NCBI RefSeq assembly: GCF_017409525.1
Contig: NZ_JAFQSO010000004.1
Span: 1-64,000 of the forward strand
DNA: 64,000 nucleotides
Direction of reading: 5' to 3'
Source: Methanobrevibacter sp.
GTDB lineage: Archaea > Methanobacteriota > Methanobacteria > Methanobacteriales > Methanobacteriaceae
Shown here piece after piece: positions 29,431-39,016 of this stretch. The translations under genes and the position numbers were made by a program. The notes below the pieces were generated by a model that was not told where the DNA came from, did no database searches, and was given only the letters and a program-made list of their open reading frames with translations. Position 1 is the first letter of the stretch; each line of letters begins with the position of its first letter.

Positions 29431-30471
29431 TCATACTAAAAACTTTTTAGTTTCTTCATCAAATCTGTTATAATCTGATTGGAATAACCTATCTTGAACC
29501 ACTCTAAACTTCTCATATTCTAACTTAACAAATTCATCCACTTCTTTTCTTGAAATTTTACCTTTTCCTTTTAAAACTGCATACTCATAGAACTCTAAAA
29601 ACTTATCTAATCTTTCAGCCCAATCTTTCATACTCATTGGAATTTGCCTTTCGGCTCTATCCTCAGCATAATCCAAATACATACTTACAACACGATTAAG
29701 GGTTTTTAATTCTTTTTCTGTTAAATAATTTTTAGCTACCTTGGCATCCCTTAACAATATTTTACCATTAGGCGCTCTTGACCAAGTTGTTAAGCCCATG
29801 TGCTCTTTTTTACTATTCGCCCTCTCACGTACTATCTCAGGAGCAGTAAGTCCAACAACAGCATAATGCAACTTATTTTGAACTTTAGCATAGAATTCTT
29901 TTGTAATCTGAGCATTTTTATTATAATCGTATGCAGTAGCAAACAAATCAGTTACTTTTTCATAGACTTTACGTTCAGAAGATCTTATCTCACGAATTAC
30001 ATCAACTAACTCTTCAAAATATTCATCAGTGAACTTCCCCCCATTTATTAAAAGTTCTTTATTAATGACAAAACCCTTTCGCATATATTGTTTTAATATT
30101 TCCCTAGACCATTTACGAAAGTTTGTTGCTTCTTTTGAATTAATCCTATAACCAATTGAGATGATTGCATCAAGATTATACCATATTTGAGGCCTACCTC
30201 GATTATTAGATTTTTGCAAGAAATCCTTGCTAAATTCTAAATCATCTTTAAATAGTTCTTTAGAAGATATGCTTACTTCATTTTCTTCAAGCTCACCTTC
30301 ATGAACTATATTCTTAAAATGGTCAGATATATTTTGTCCAGTGGTCCCAAAAATCTCAGCTACAACATTTCTACTGGCCCATAATGTTTCATCACCTATG
30401 ATAAATTTTCCTTCAACCGCTCCTTCTTCACTTTGATACAATAATGTATCAACTAACTTAAATTTAACCAT
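29431..30471 (-). CDS. RhuM family protein (virulence-type, probably acquired)
   Basis: A 346-residue protein. The region with GRPQIWYNLDAIISIGYRIN followed by FRKWSREILKQYMRKGFVIN is diagnostic of the RhuM family, first named from Salmonella pathogenicity islands and often found next to mobile elements or restriction systems. The N-terminal part resembles a Bro-N/antirepressor-type domain. ATG 30471 is chosen for its GGAGG SD about 8 nt upstream; an upstream in-frame extension of 31 residues looks non-coding (Phe/Ile/Cys-rich). It is alone between housekeeping genes aroE and hisS, with no integrase nearby. The molecular function is not established. Confidence 0.8.
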   Translation of the reverse strand: MVKFKLVDTLLYQSEEGAVEGKFIIGDETLWASRNVVAEIFGTTGQNISDHFKNIVHEGELEENEVSISSKELFKDDLEFSKDFLQKSNNRGRPQIWYNLDAIISIGYRINSKEATNFRKWSREILKQYMRKGFVINKELLINGGKFTDEYFEELVDVIREIRSSERKVYEKVTDLFATAYDYNKNAQITKEFYAKVQNKLHYAVVGLTAPEIVRERANSKKEHMGLTTWSRAPNGKILLRDAKVAKNYLTEKELKTLNRVVSMYLDYAEDRAERQIPMSMKDWAERLDKFLEFYEYAVLKGKGKISRKEVDEFVKLEYEKFRVVQDRLFQSDYNRFDEETKKFLV

Positions 30472-30614
30472 ACTAAATCCTCCAACATTTTTAAATAAAA
30501 TAATAATTTTAAAAAAAATAAACATGTCCAAAGTGCAAAAAATTGAAAAAACACAAAAATGCAAATGTGTAAACGTGCATATGCAAAAACTATTAAAAAT
30601 TTTAAAAATAACAA

Positions 30615-30674
30615 AAGATTATATAAATTCTAAAAAACATATTTTAATTATAATAAATTTAATCATAGGAGAGT
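30615..30674 (+). promoter_or_regulatory. hisS operon promoter and SD
   Basis: AAAAGATTATATAAATT (30613-30629) contains a TATA box at 30619-30627, about 25-30 nt upstream of an expected start near 30648. AGGAGAG at 30667-30673 is the SD for ATG 30679. Confidence 0.5.
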
Positions 30675-30678
30675 AAAA

Positions 30679-31974
30679 ATGGAATTTACAAGACCTAGAG
30701 GTACAAGAGATTTCTTATTTGATGAAATGAGACAGAGAAAAAAAGCAGAAAGTACCTTAAGAAACATATTTGAAAATTATGGTTATCAGGAAATCAAAAC
30801 CCCTTTATTTGAAGAATTAAAGTTATTTACAACAAAATCAGGAGAAGAAATTGTTAATCAATTATACAATTTTAAAGACAAATCAGACAGAGAATTAACC
30901 TTAAGACCTGAAATTACAGCTCCAGTTGCTAGATTATACATAAATGAGCTTCAAAAAACTTCTACAAAACCTATCAAACTTTATTACTATGGAAGTTGTT
31001 TTAGATATGAAAGACCTCAAAAAGGAAGGTTCAGACAATTCTGGCAATTCGGCTGTGAGCTGATTGGAGCCAAATCACCTCAAGGTGAAGCGGAAGTAAT
31101 TGCATTATGCACAGATGCGATCAACGCTTTGGGAATTACAACTGCCGATGTCAATCTCAACCACTTGGGAATCATCAGGGGACTGTTCAAGCACTTTGAA
31201 ATCTCAGCCGAAACCCAAAGGGAAATAATGGTCGTCATTGACAAGGGAGATAAAGATTTACTAATCGAATCATTAAGTGGAGACGAACCGGTCATTGACA
31301 ATGACGAGTTAAATCAAATTCTACTAAAATTAATAGACTTCATTGGAGACAAATCAATTTTGAATGATGTTGAAGAATTGCTTGCCCCTTATGATGAGCC
31401 AAAAGAAGCGCTTGAAGAATTTAAACAGTTAATCGAAATTTTAGAGGCTTTCGATGTTAATAACTATACATTGAACCTGGGAGTTGCAAGAGGACTTGAC
31501 TACTACACCGGAATCGTGTTTGAGATTTATGTTCCGGAGCTTGGTGCTCAAAAGCAGATCTGCGGTGGGGGATCATATAATCTGGTTAAACTGTTCGGAG
31601 GCCAGGAAGTCGAGTCCACCGGATTTGCGCTTGGTTTTGACAGACTAATGAACGCAATAGAAGAGCTTACCGAAACCGAAGAGTTACCTTCACACTTAGA
31701 TATCTATGTTGCTCCAATTTCAGAAAGCGTAAGACCTAAAGCCTATGAAATAACCCAGATTCTAAGAAAAAACAACATCAAGGCAGATGTCGATTTGAAC
31801 GGCAAAAAATTCAAGAAACTAATTAATCATGCCAATAGGATAAACGTTTCAAAAATAGCTATAATCGGTGAAAACGATCTTAAAGAAAATAAGATTACAA
31901 TCAGAGACATGAAAAGTGGAAATCAGGAACTGGTAGACATCGACAGTATAGTAGACTATCTCAAAGAGGAATAA
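30679..31974 (+). CDS. hisS: Histidyl-tRNA synthetase
   Basis: A 431-residue class II synthetase. Motif 1 and the entry FTRPRGTRDFLFDE are at the N-terminus, motif 2 is CFRYERPQKGRFRQFWQFG, the HisRS-specific motif is GVARGLDYYTGIVFE and motif 3 lies at GFALGFDRLMNAI. A C-terminal anticodon-binding domain follows (about 340-431). It is the first gene of the hisS-hisI-PINA-TIM-barrel operon; hisI starts 3 nt after its stop. Being a synthetase and not HisZ is supported by full-length anticodon domain. Confidence 0.95.
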   Translation: MEFTRPRGTRDFLFDEMRQRKKAESTLRNIFENYGYQEIKTPLFEELKLFTTKSGEEIVNQLYNFKDKSDRELTLRPEITAPVARLYINELQKTSTKPIKLYYYGSCFRYERPQKGRFRQFWQFGCELIGAKSPQGEAEVIALCTDAINALGITTADVNLNHLGIIRGLFKHFEISAETQREIMVVIDKGDKDLLIESLSGDEPVIDNDELNQILLKLIDFIGDKSILNDVEELLAPYDEPKEALEEFKQLIEILEAFDVNNYTLNLGVARGLDYYTGIVFEIYVPELGAQKQICGGGSYNLVKLFGGQEVESTGFALGFDRLMNAIEELTETEELPSHLDIYVAPISESVRPKAYEITQILRKNNIKADVDLNGKKFKKLINHANRINVSKIAIIGENDLKENKITIRDMKSGNQELVDIDSIVDYLKEE

Positions 31975-31977
31975 ACT

Positions 31978-32385
31978 ATGGAAATTAATTTCAGACATGA
32001 AATAAATGGTGCTAAGGTCATAACTGCCATTGCTCAAGATGCCGATACAGACCAAATACTAATGTTGGCAAACATGAACAAAGAAGCGCTCCAGAAAACA
32101 ATTGAAACAGGAAAAGCGCATTATTGGAGCACTTCAAGAAATCAATTATGGCTAAAGGGAGAAAGTTCAGGACACTTTCAGGAAGTAAAGGAAATCCTTG
32201 TTGACTGCGATATGGATGCAATAGTTTTAAAAATCAAACAGACCGGAGCGGCATGCCATGAAGGATACCTTTCCTGCTTTTTTAGAAAAATTAACACCGA
32301 CAATGAAGTGGATATAGAAGACTTAAAAGATGATGATTTGGAAATCGTGCTAGAAAGGCTCGTAAACCCAGACGATGTGTATTAA
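31978..32385 (+). CDS. hisI: Phosphoribosyl-AMP cyclohydrolase
   Basis: HisI opens the purine ring of PR-AMP in histidine synthesis. The 135-residue protein has [20 protein letters not shown], the metal-binding [11 protein letters not shown] and the zinc Cys in [14 protein letters not shown]. No HisE domain is fused. It starts three bases after hisS and its 3' end is close to the PINA start. Linking a histidine biosynthetic gene with hisS is sensible for shared demand, though no regulatory element specific to it is seen. Confidence 0.94.
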   Translation: MEINFRHEINGAKVITAIAQDADTDQILMLANMNKEALQKTIETGKAHYWSTSRNQLWLKGESSGHFQEVKEILVDCDMDAIVLKIKQTGAACHEGYLSCFFRKINTDNEVDIEDLKDDDLEIVLERLVNPDDVY

Positions 32386-32386
32386 A

Positions 32387-34228
32387 ATGAACTGTATAAT
32401 CCCCGACACAAGCGCAGTAATAATAGGTGCGGTAAGTGAACTGATAGAAAATGGAGATTTCGACTATCCGGAAGTTATTGTACCGGAGGCTGTAGTCTGT
32501 GAACTTGAACATCAGGCCAATGCAAAAAGGTCTGAAGGAATAAAAGGATTAAATGAACTAAAGAAACTACAAGATATGCAGGATGAAGGCGAATTAGCCA
32601 TTACCTTTAAAGGAAAACGCCCAACCAATTATGATATCAAATATGCCAAAAGCGGCGAGATAGACAGCATTATACGAGACCTTGCAAGATCCGAATTTGG
32701 AATGCTTCTGACAAATGACAAGGTACAGGCAGAAGTGGCAAAAGCACAGGGAATTCCCGTCTATTATTATGAACAGAAATATGTCCATAAGGCTCTCTCA
32801 ATCGAGAAATTCTTTGACGAAACCACAATGTCCATACATCTAAAAGAAAATGTAGTTCCAATGGCAAAAAAAGGAACACCCGGCCACATCGACTTCGTTA
32901 AGCTTGAAGATGAACCATATTCCTACTCTGAACTTAATAATATAGTGGATGAAATACTTGAAAAGGCACATACCGATTCAAAAACCTATTTGGAATCCGA
33001 TAAGGAAGGGTCATTTGTTGTCCAATCAAGAGAATACCGGATATCAATAGCTTATCCGCCATTTGCCGAAGGTCTTGAGATTACAGTTGTTCGACCAGTT
33101 GCAAATATAGATTTGGATGAATATCACCTATCAGATAAACTATTGAATCGAATTAAAACAAGCGCTGAAGGTATATTAATATCCGGTTCGCCTGGTGCGG
33201 GCAAATCCACATTTGTACAGGCAATAGCCAAATACTATTCAAGAGATCTAAATAAAATTGTTAAGACCATGGAATCCCCAAGAGACTTGCAGTTGGATGA
33301 TGAAATAACCCAATATAGCCCTCTTGAAGGAAGCATGGAAAACACTGCTGATGTTCTATTGCTCGTGAGACCGGATTATACAATTTATGACGAACTAAGA
33401 AAAAACACTGACTTTAACATTTTTGCTGACATGAGACTTGCAGGTGTCGGAATGATCGGTGTTGTTCATGCAACACGACCAATAGATGCAATTCAAAGGA
33501 TTGCATCAAGAGTGGAACTTGGTGTAATACCTTCAATTGTGGATACAAGCATTTACATTGAAGACGGTAAAGTTACAAGCGTCTATGAAACAAAAATGAC
33601 TGTTAAAGTTCCAACAGGAATGAAAGAAGCAGACCTTGCAAGACCTGTCATTGAAGTAAGAGACTTTGAAACTGGCGAGCTTAAAAATGAAATCTACACA
33701 TACGGTGAGCAAACCATCGTTATGGACATGGATTTGGTAAACGGTTCTGGAGAAAATGCCCCCCACAAATCTTCTGTAGACCTAATTGCAGAAAAAGAAA
33801 TCCTAAGAAAAATAAAAAGGATACTTCCTAAAAAAGCAAAAGTTGATGTTGAAGTAATCTCACCGGATAGGGCCAACATTTACATTCCAGATGAATATGT
33901 TCCAAAAATCATCGGAAAGAACGGAAAAAGAATCGCCGAGATTGAACGTGAAATCGGAATAAGTTTGGGCGTGGAAATCATCGATGAAAAACCGGTTGAC
34001 AAAACTCCATTCGAAGTGGACATTATCCATACAAGAAAACAAATGATTTTAGATTTGGGAAAAGAGAATGGAAGGCAAAACTTTGACATCTTAATTGAAG
34101 GAGAATACTTGCTTACTGCAACAACTTCTAAAAAAGGTGAAATAAAAATTAAAAATGGTATCGAATTATCCGATTTTATCTTGGAAGCTATTGAAATGGG
34201 CTTAAAGATTACAGCAGTTAAGAAATAG
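32387..34228 (+). CDS. PINA-type ATPase: PIN domain, AAA/PilT-like ATPase and KH domain
   Basis: A 613-residue archaeal protein. The N-terminal PIN domain (about 1-130) has acidic residues in IPDTSAVI and later positions. The ATPase core has Walker A SGSPGAGKSTF at about residue 264 and Walker B-like DYTIYDELRK. A KH domain with the GxxG loop VPKIIGKNGKRIAEI sits near residue 505. The Sulfolobus homolog PINA is a hexameric ATPase that moves Holliday junctions. Start: ATG 32387 (MNCIIPDTSAV); ATG 32375 would overlap hisI by 11 nt. Neither has a clear SD. It may act with Hef, encoded nearby. Confidence 0.85.
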   Translation: MNCIIPDTSAVIIGAVSELIENGDFDYPEVIVPEAVVCELEHQANAKRSEGIKGLNELKKLQDMQDEGELAITFKGKRPTNYDIKYAKSGEIDSIIRDLARSEFGMLLTNDKVQAEVAKAQGIPVYYYEQKYVHKALSIEKFFDETTMSIHLKENVVPMAKKGTPGHIDFVKLEDEPYSYSELNNIVDEILEKAHTDSKTYLESDKEGSFVVQSREYRISIAYPPFAEGLEITVVRPVANIDLDEYHLSDKLLNRIKTSAEGILISGSPGAGKSTFVQAIAKYYSRDLNKIVKTMESPRDLQLDDEITQYSPLEGSMENTADVLLLVRPDYTIYDELRKNTDFNIFADMRLAGVGMIGVVHATRPIDAIQRIASRVELGVIPSIVDTSIYIEDGKVTSVYETKMTVKVPTGMKEADLARPVIEVRDFETGELKNEIYTYGEQTIVMDMDLVNGSGENAPHKSSVDLIAEKEILRKIKRILPKKAKVDVEVISPDRANIYIPDEYVPKIIGKNGKRIAEIEREIGISLGVEIIDEKPVDKTPFEVDIIHTRKQMILDLGKENGRQNFDILIEGEYLLTATTSKKGEIKIKNGIELSDFILEAIEMGLKITAVKK

Positions 34229-34235
34229 TGATAAT

Positions 34236-34991
34236 ATGAAAATTGGTGCATCCGCTTTGGCAGGAATAGAAAAAACATTGGAAACCACATTAGAATTTAT
34301 TGAAAATTTAGGGCTGGAATATGTTGAACTAGTTCATCAATTCCCATCAGAAAATATCGACCCGAATATCTTAGAAAGCTACAATCTCAAATACAGCATT
34401 CATGCCCCATTCATGGATGTGAACATTGCGACATTGCAGCATAAAAGCAGAATAAATTCAATAGATCAAATCAAGGACTCAATAGACTTTGCTAACAAAA
34501 TCGATGCAGAGGCCGTTGTTGTTCATCCCGGATTAGCTTCCTTTTTAGTTAACAAATATTTCCTTGATGATGTTTATAAAGTTGCAAAAGAATCAATAAA
34601 AGAAATCGGCGAATATGGGAAAGATTCCGGTATTTTAACCACAATTGAAAACATGCCTAATTTTGAAAGCATGATTTACCAGGATATGGATGACTTAAAT
34701 GATTTGCTAGTTTCACTTGACATGCCAATGACATTGGATATTGGGCATGCCAATCATGTCGGATACTCTCCGGAGGAAATGTATTTTGATTCAATTAAAC
34801 ACGTACATGCCCATGATAATTTTGGTGACGATGACTCACACCTTGCTTTAGGTGAAGGCTCTATTGATTTAAACACTATCATAACCACATTAGAGAAAAA
34901 TAATTATGATGGCATCTATATCATTGAAGTAAATGACTTCGATTCTATCAAAAAAAGTTACGAATATATGAAAAATAACTTTAAAATTTAA
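34236..34991 (+). CDS. TIM-barrel sugar isomerase/AP endonuclease family 2 protein
   Basis: A 251-residue xylose-isomerase-like barrel. Metal-ligand motifs are visible: VVVHPGLASF, TTIENMPNF, LDIGHAN and VHAHDNFGDDDSHLALGEG, ending with an Glu in IIEVND. These match the sugar phosphate isomerase/epimerase superfamily that also includes endonuclease IV; the lack of the full DNA-binding loops makes an isomerase or unknown hydrolase more likely than an AP endonuclease. It is last in the hisS operon, 7 nt after PINA, and its stop is 1 nt from the converging hef stop. Confidence 0.8.
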   Translation: MKIGASALAGIEKTLETTLEFIENLGLEYVELVHQFPSENIDPNILESYNLKYSIHAPFMDVNIATLQHKSRINSIDQIKDSIDFANKIDAEAVVVHPGLASFLVNKYFLDDVYKVAKESIKEIGEYGKDSGILTTIENMPNFESMIYQDMDDLNDLLVSLDMPMTLDIGHANHVGYSPEEMYFDSIKHVHAHDNFGDDDSHLALGEGSIDLNTIITTLEKNNYDGIYIIEVNDFDSIKKSYEYMKNNFKI

Positions 34992-34992
34992 A

Positions 34993-37314
34993 TTAAAGAA
35001 GTTTTCTTTCCTTAATTTCTTTTTGGAAATATAAATATTCTGATTCAACTACTTTTCTAATATTCTTAGCAGTTTTTACACCAATACCTTCAACTTCCTG
35101 AAGTTCACTTTCAGATGCATTAATCACATTGGCAACAGACCCGAAATGCTGCAGTAAATTCTTTGCATTTACAGGACCAATATTCGGCAGAGATTCAACG
35201 ATGAACAATTGCTGCTCCCATAAGCTTACCGGCTTTTTGTCTGTTCTAATCTGTATAGGTGTTTTTTCACCATTTTGTTCACGAACAGCGATTCTTTTTA
35301 TCATTGCGGCAGTATCCTCAGAATTTCTTGTAGGAATAATGCTTATGCCAAAATCAATTGCAATAGTTGCAATGGTTCCCCTTATCGCATTTGGATGAAG
35401 CATGCCATTATAAATGTCATCACCCTCAAGAATCAGTAAAGGACATTTGAACTCCTCAGATAATTCACGAGCTTGTTTAAATAGCCTTTTATCAATAATT
35501 GACTCAACGAAATCCTTTGCAGTCTTCCTTTCAATGACAACCTCATCACTTACCTGATAATCACCCACTGACATTGAATGAACTTTAACGTCGATTTCCA
35601 TTTCAGACAAATGTCTTATCACTTTTGAATTGCCTTCCCTTGAATCTGCATAAACAACAGGCAAGGTATTTTCCACCTTAGGCTTTTCAATGACCTTTAT
35701 CTTTTTCTCATTTTCCATCCGCTCGACTGCAGAGGCATTCAGCTCCTCCAACACATCCGGATCTATGAGTTGATTTTTCATTTGAGCTTCTTTGTTAACA
35801 CTAGACCAATAATAAGCTTCATCACGAGTGCCCATAGTGATTAAAACCTTTACACGGCCTGTTCTTTTACGGCCTGTTCTGCCACGTCTTTGAATCATTC
35901 TAACTTCCGATGGAACCGGCTCATACAACACGACCAAATCAACTGCAGGAATATCAATACCCTCTTCAGCAACACTTGTTGATAGTAACACATCGTACTC
36001 GCCCATTCTAAATGATTTGATAATGGCTTTTTGTTCCTTTTGAGTAAGACCCTTTTCACCATCTTTAGAAGCTTGACCAAAGAATTTGGCTGATTTAATG
36101 CCTTCTTTTTCAAGTTTCTGATGAATCATTTCTAAAGTATCCCTGTATTGAGTGAATACGATTATTTTAGATGATTTTTCATCTTCATTTTTAGCAAATC
36201 TATCAGATTGAAGTTTGGTTTGACCATCCTCACTGCCCAATTCCTTTTTCAAAATTTTTGTTACTTCCCTTAATTTCGGATGCTCCCATCCATGCCTTTC
36301 TGCATCGCGGGCCATTTTAACAGCCCTTCCAAAATTATCATCCCACATTAAAGACTTGGCGGCTTTTGTTCTTTTCTTGCGTAACCTTGATATGTATTTA
36401 TTGAATGTAGAAATGCCCTGGGTTTCGATTAGCTCCTGCGAATGCTGAATGTTAATAACCGCACTCAATATAGAAATTGCCTGGAACAAATCCTTATCTG
36501 GATTAATGGATCTCGCAATTTCGCCCTGAACTCTGCCCCTAGCTTTTAGTATATCAACTTTACCGACAGATACCGTTCTGATAATGCCCATATTTTTTAA
36601 AGCCTTAAGCCTCACTTTTAAAGCCTTGTCAATATAGTTTTTAATTTTTTCAAGCTCAGAGCTCATTTTAACTTTAACCCAGTCAATTTCAACAGGATTG
36701 AAGTAAGGTCTGACATCACTGTCATCTTCTGTTTTAACGACAATGTTCTGGATATACAAATTCTCACATACTTCCTTGATTTTTCCCTTATCGGAACCTG
36801 GTGAAGCAGTAAGACCTAAAATTAAATTATAATTAGATTCCTGGACATAACGAGAAGCCAGATATACATATGAATAAGAACCAACACCATGATGACATTC
36901 ATCAAAAACAATTAATGAAACATTACTCAAATCATAACGCCCATTTAATAAATCGGACTCGACAGTTTGGGGAGTGGCACTAATAATTCTGGATTCCTCC
37001 CATCTTTTAACTCTTTCATCGGTTTTTACGGCACCCGTAATTGAGGAACATGGAAGTGTCAAAAATTCTTTAAAGCTATCTTCATGTTGAATAGCTAAGG
37101 GTTTAGATGGGGCTAGAACAAGTATTTTTGAATTTTTAACCTTTTGCAACCTATCTGCAGCAACCAAAATAGCAACAATGGTCTTGCCTAATGCAGTTGG
37201 CGCAACAACCATGGTATTTCCCTTTTTTAAAACATCCCCTGCTAAAACTTGTTGATATAACCTTGATTCGATTGCATCTTTTTTAATTAAAGGATGTGAA
37301 ATATAATTAGCCAT
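34993..37314 (-). CDS. hef: Hef helicase/nuclease
   Basis: Hef processes stalled replication forks and is the archaeal relative of FANCM and XPF. The 773-residue protein has helicase motifs I APTALGKTIVA, II FDECHHG, III LTASPG and VI QRRGRTGRK. Then comes an ERCC4 nuclease with VYADSREGN, GDYQVSDEVVIERK and DKRLFKQARELSE. Two C-terminal helix-hairpin-helix motifs follow: LPNIGPVNAKNLL and VEGIGVKTAKNI. All domains appear intact. It faces the hisS operon tail to tail with one base between stops, and may functionally pair with the PINA ATPase there. Confidence 0.95.
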   Translation of the reverse strand: MANYISHPLIKKDAIESRLYQQVLAGDVLKKGNTMVVAPTALGKTIVAILVAADRLQKVKNSKILVLAPSKPLAIQHEDSFKEFLTLPCSSITGAVKTDERVKRWEESRIISATPQTVESDLLNGRYDLSNVSLIVFDECHHGVGSYSYVYLASRYVQESNYNLILGLTASPGSDKGKIKEVCENLYIQNIVVKTEDDSDVRPYFNPVEIDWVKVKMSSELEKIKNYIDKALKVRLKALKNMGIIRTVSVGKVDILKARGRVQGEIARSINPDKDLFQAISILSAVINIQHSQELIETQGISTFNKYISRLRKKRTKAAKSLMWDDNFGRAVKMARDAERHGWEHPKLREVTKILKKELGSEDGQTKLQSDRFAKNEDEKSSKIIVFTQYRDTLEMIHQKLEKEGIKSAKFFGQASKDGEKGLTQKEQKAIIKSFRMGEYDVLLSTSVAEEGIDIPAVDLVVLYEPVPSEVRMIQRRGRTGRKRTGRVKVLITMGTRDEAYYWSSVNKEAQMKNQLIDPDVLEELNASAVERMENEKKIKVIEKPKVENTLPVVYADSREGNSKVIRHLSEMEIDVKVHSMSVGDYQVSDEVVIERKTAKDFVESIIDKRLFKQARELSEEFKCPLLILEGDDIYNGMLHPNAIRGTIATIAIDFGISIIPTRNSEDTAAMIKRIAVREQNGEKTPIQIRTDKKPVSLWEQQLFIVESLPNIGPVNAKNLLQHFGSVANVINASESELQEVEGIGVKTAKNIRKVVESEYLYFQKEIKERKLL

Positions 37315-37507
37315 AATTTAACCCGCTTATATCTAAATTTGCAAACCCTTTTACATTAACATATTAATTTTTAATATTTAAAAAAGGTTTAGTGAGAGCA
37401 TTTGAAAAGTAATATCAGTTGGTTATTTTGTTTGAAAAAAAAGCAATTATACCGATTACAATTACAGAAAATACATGAATATAGATTTAACGTCAATTGT
37501 CAGAAAT

Positions 37508-39016
37508 CTATAATTCAAAAACAACATCTTTAAATTTTGTAGCCGCCTCACCAATAGCTACAACCATCTCACAGTCTAGGTTTAAAGCTTTTTTTAGTCC
37601 CTCTTTTACTTCATCTCTTGAAGCGCCAAGAGTTCCTTCCTTCTTAAAATCCCCAATATAATTTAAAAATATTCTATCATTTAATTTAGGATTTTCAGTT
37701 AATTTTTCACTTGCTATCTTTTGAGATGCTGTTGAAGCGGGAACAATGAATTTGGAGAATTTTAAAACGCTGTTAAAGATATCTAAATCTCCTTTATACC
37801 CCGATTCAGATGAAACAGTAATAACAGTTGTAAAATCGCCATGTAATTTTTTGAATTCTTTTAAAACTGTTTCAACACCTGCAGGGTTGTGGGCGTAATC
37901 AACGAAAATATCCTTACCTTTTATTTCACCGACCTCTTCCATCCTTCCACTAACGCCAGTGAAACTGGCAATCGATGGTAAAATTTTATCATAAGACAGG
38001 TCCAAAAATTTATGAGCCGCAATAATAACTCCAGTTAAATTATAAACATTATGAAGTCCATCAACGCCCATCTTAACAGTTAATTTTTCAGTTGGAGTAT
38101 GTAAATCAAAAGTTCTATTGGCCAAATCTACGTTTGTTGCGACATAATCCACTTGAGGGGTTGTGACACCACATTTGCAGAAATAATAACCGCAACCTGA
38201 AATGATTTCTTTTACGGCAATTTCAGCACCGCAAACACATTCTTTCATTCCAATAGAATCCGGAAGCTCGTCAACGCCGAAAGTTATAACTTCACCTTTG
38301 AAATCCATCTCTCTTAAAAGGCCCATTATTGTTGGGTCATGGCCATTGACAATAAGTTGACCTAATTTCAACTCCTTTATGAATTCCGCTTTAACATTGG
38401 CATAATCCATAAAGCTTCCAAGGTCATTCAAATGATCTGGAGTGATGTTTGTTATTAAACCTGCAGACATGTAAGTATTCTTAACTATTCTGCCAACCGT
38501 GCCCGGAACGCCAAAGGTTCCAACCTCCAATATTCCAACATCACCATTTAATCTTGATTGAAGTATAGGAATAAACTCTGCATTGCCTTGCATGCCATCC
38601 AGATCATGTTCACAAGGTTTAATTCCATTATCATAAGCAATCTTTTTAAGCAGGGTGGTTGTGGTTGTTTTACCATTGGTACCGGTTATTCCAAATACAG
38701 GTTTGTCTGGCCTAATCATGTCAATTACATCAGTCAGCTCCAAAATCGGTTTATCGCAATTTTTTAATATGTCGGCATCTTTGGATAAGCTTGCAGGAGG
38801 AATTACATAATCCGCCCTTTCAAAAAATTTATCAGGAGTCTGGCCATAATAGACATCAATGTCATAACCTTCTAAAGCTTTTGCAAATCTGCAATCTTTT
38901 TTAAATGATAAGTCTGTTCCTATAACATCAAAGCCTCTTTGCTTAAGAATTCTAGCTATTAAATTACCATTTGCTCCGCAAACACCAATAACTCCGAAGG
39001 TTTTATTTTTATACAT
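37508..39016 (-). CDS. Mur ligase family protein with MurT-like zinc ribbon (pseudomurein candidate)
   Basis: A 502-residue ATP-dependent ligase of the MurC-F fold. An N-terminal Rossmann region GVIGVCGANGN (about 10-95) precedes the P-loop GITGTNGKTTTT. Inside the central domain four Cys form a zinc-ribbon-like insert (CVCGAEI and YYFCKCGVTTPQVDY), as in MurT. The C-terminal domain opens with SGRMEEVG and DYAHNPAGVETVL. Unlike MurT it keeps the Rossmann domain. It overlaps the next Mur ligase by 8 nt, so both are made together. In Methanobacteriales such ligases are linked to pseudomurein peptide assembly. CfbE, also a Mur-ligase-fold enzyme, is a less likely alternative. Confidence 0.8.
   Translation of the reverse strand: MYKNKTFGVIGVCGANGNLIARILKQRGFDVIGTDLSFKKDCRFAKALEGYDIDVYYGQTPDKFFERADYVIPPASLSKDADILKNCDKPILELTDVIDMIRPDKPVFGITGTNGKTTTTTLLKKIAYDNGIKPCEHDLDGMQGNAEFIPILQSRLNGDVGILEVGTFGVPGTVGRIVKNTYMSAGLITNITPDHLNDLGSFMDYANVKAEFIKELKLGQLIVNGHDPTIMGLLREMDFKGEVITFGVDELPDSIGMKECVCGAEIAVKEIISGCGYYFCKCGVTTPQVDYVATNVDLANRTFDLHTPTEKLTVKMGVDGLHNVYNLTGVIIAAHKFLDLSYDKILPSIASFTGVSGRMEEVGEIKGKDIFVDYAHNPAGVETVLKEFKKLHGDFTTVITVSSESGYKGDLDIFNSVLKFSKFIVPASTASQKIASEKLTENPKLNDRIFLNYIGDFKKEGTLGASRDEVKEGLKKALNLDCEMVVAIGEAATKFKDVVFEL

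Noticed and set aside
30577-30584. GCATATGC palindrome in the rhuM-hisS gap
   Set aside because: Eight bases only, not placed at either promoter, and easily explained by chance in AT-rich DNA.
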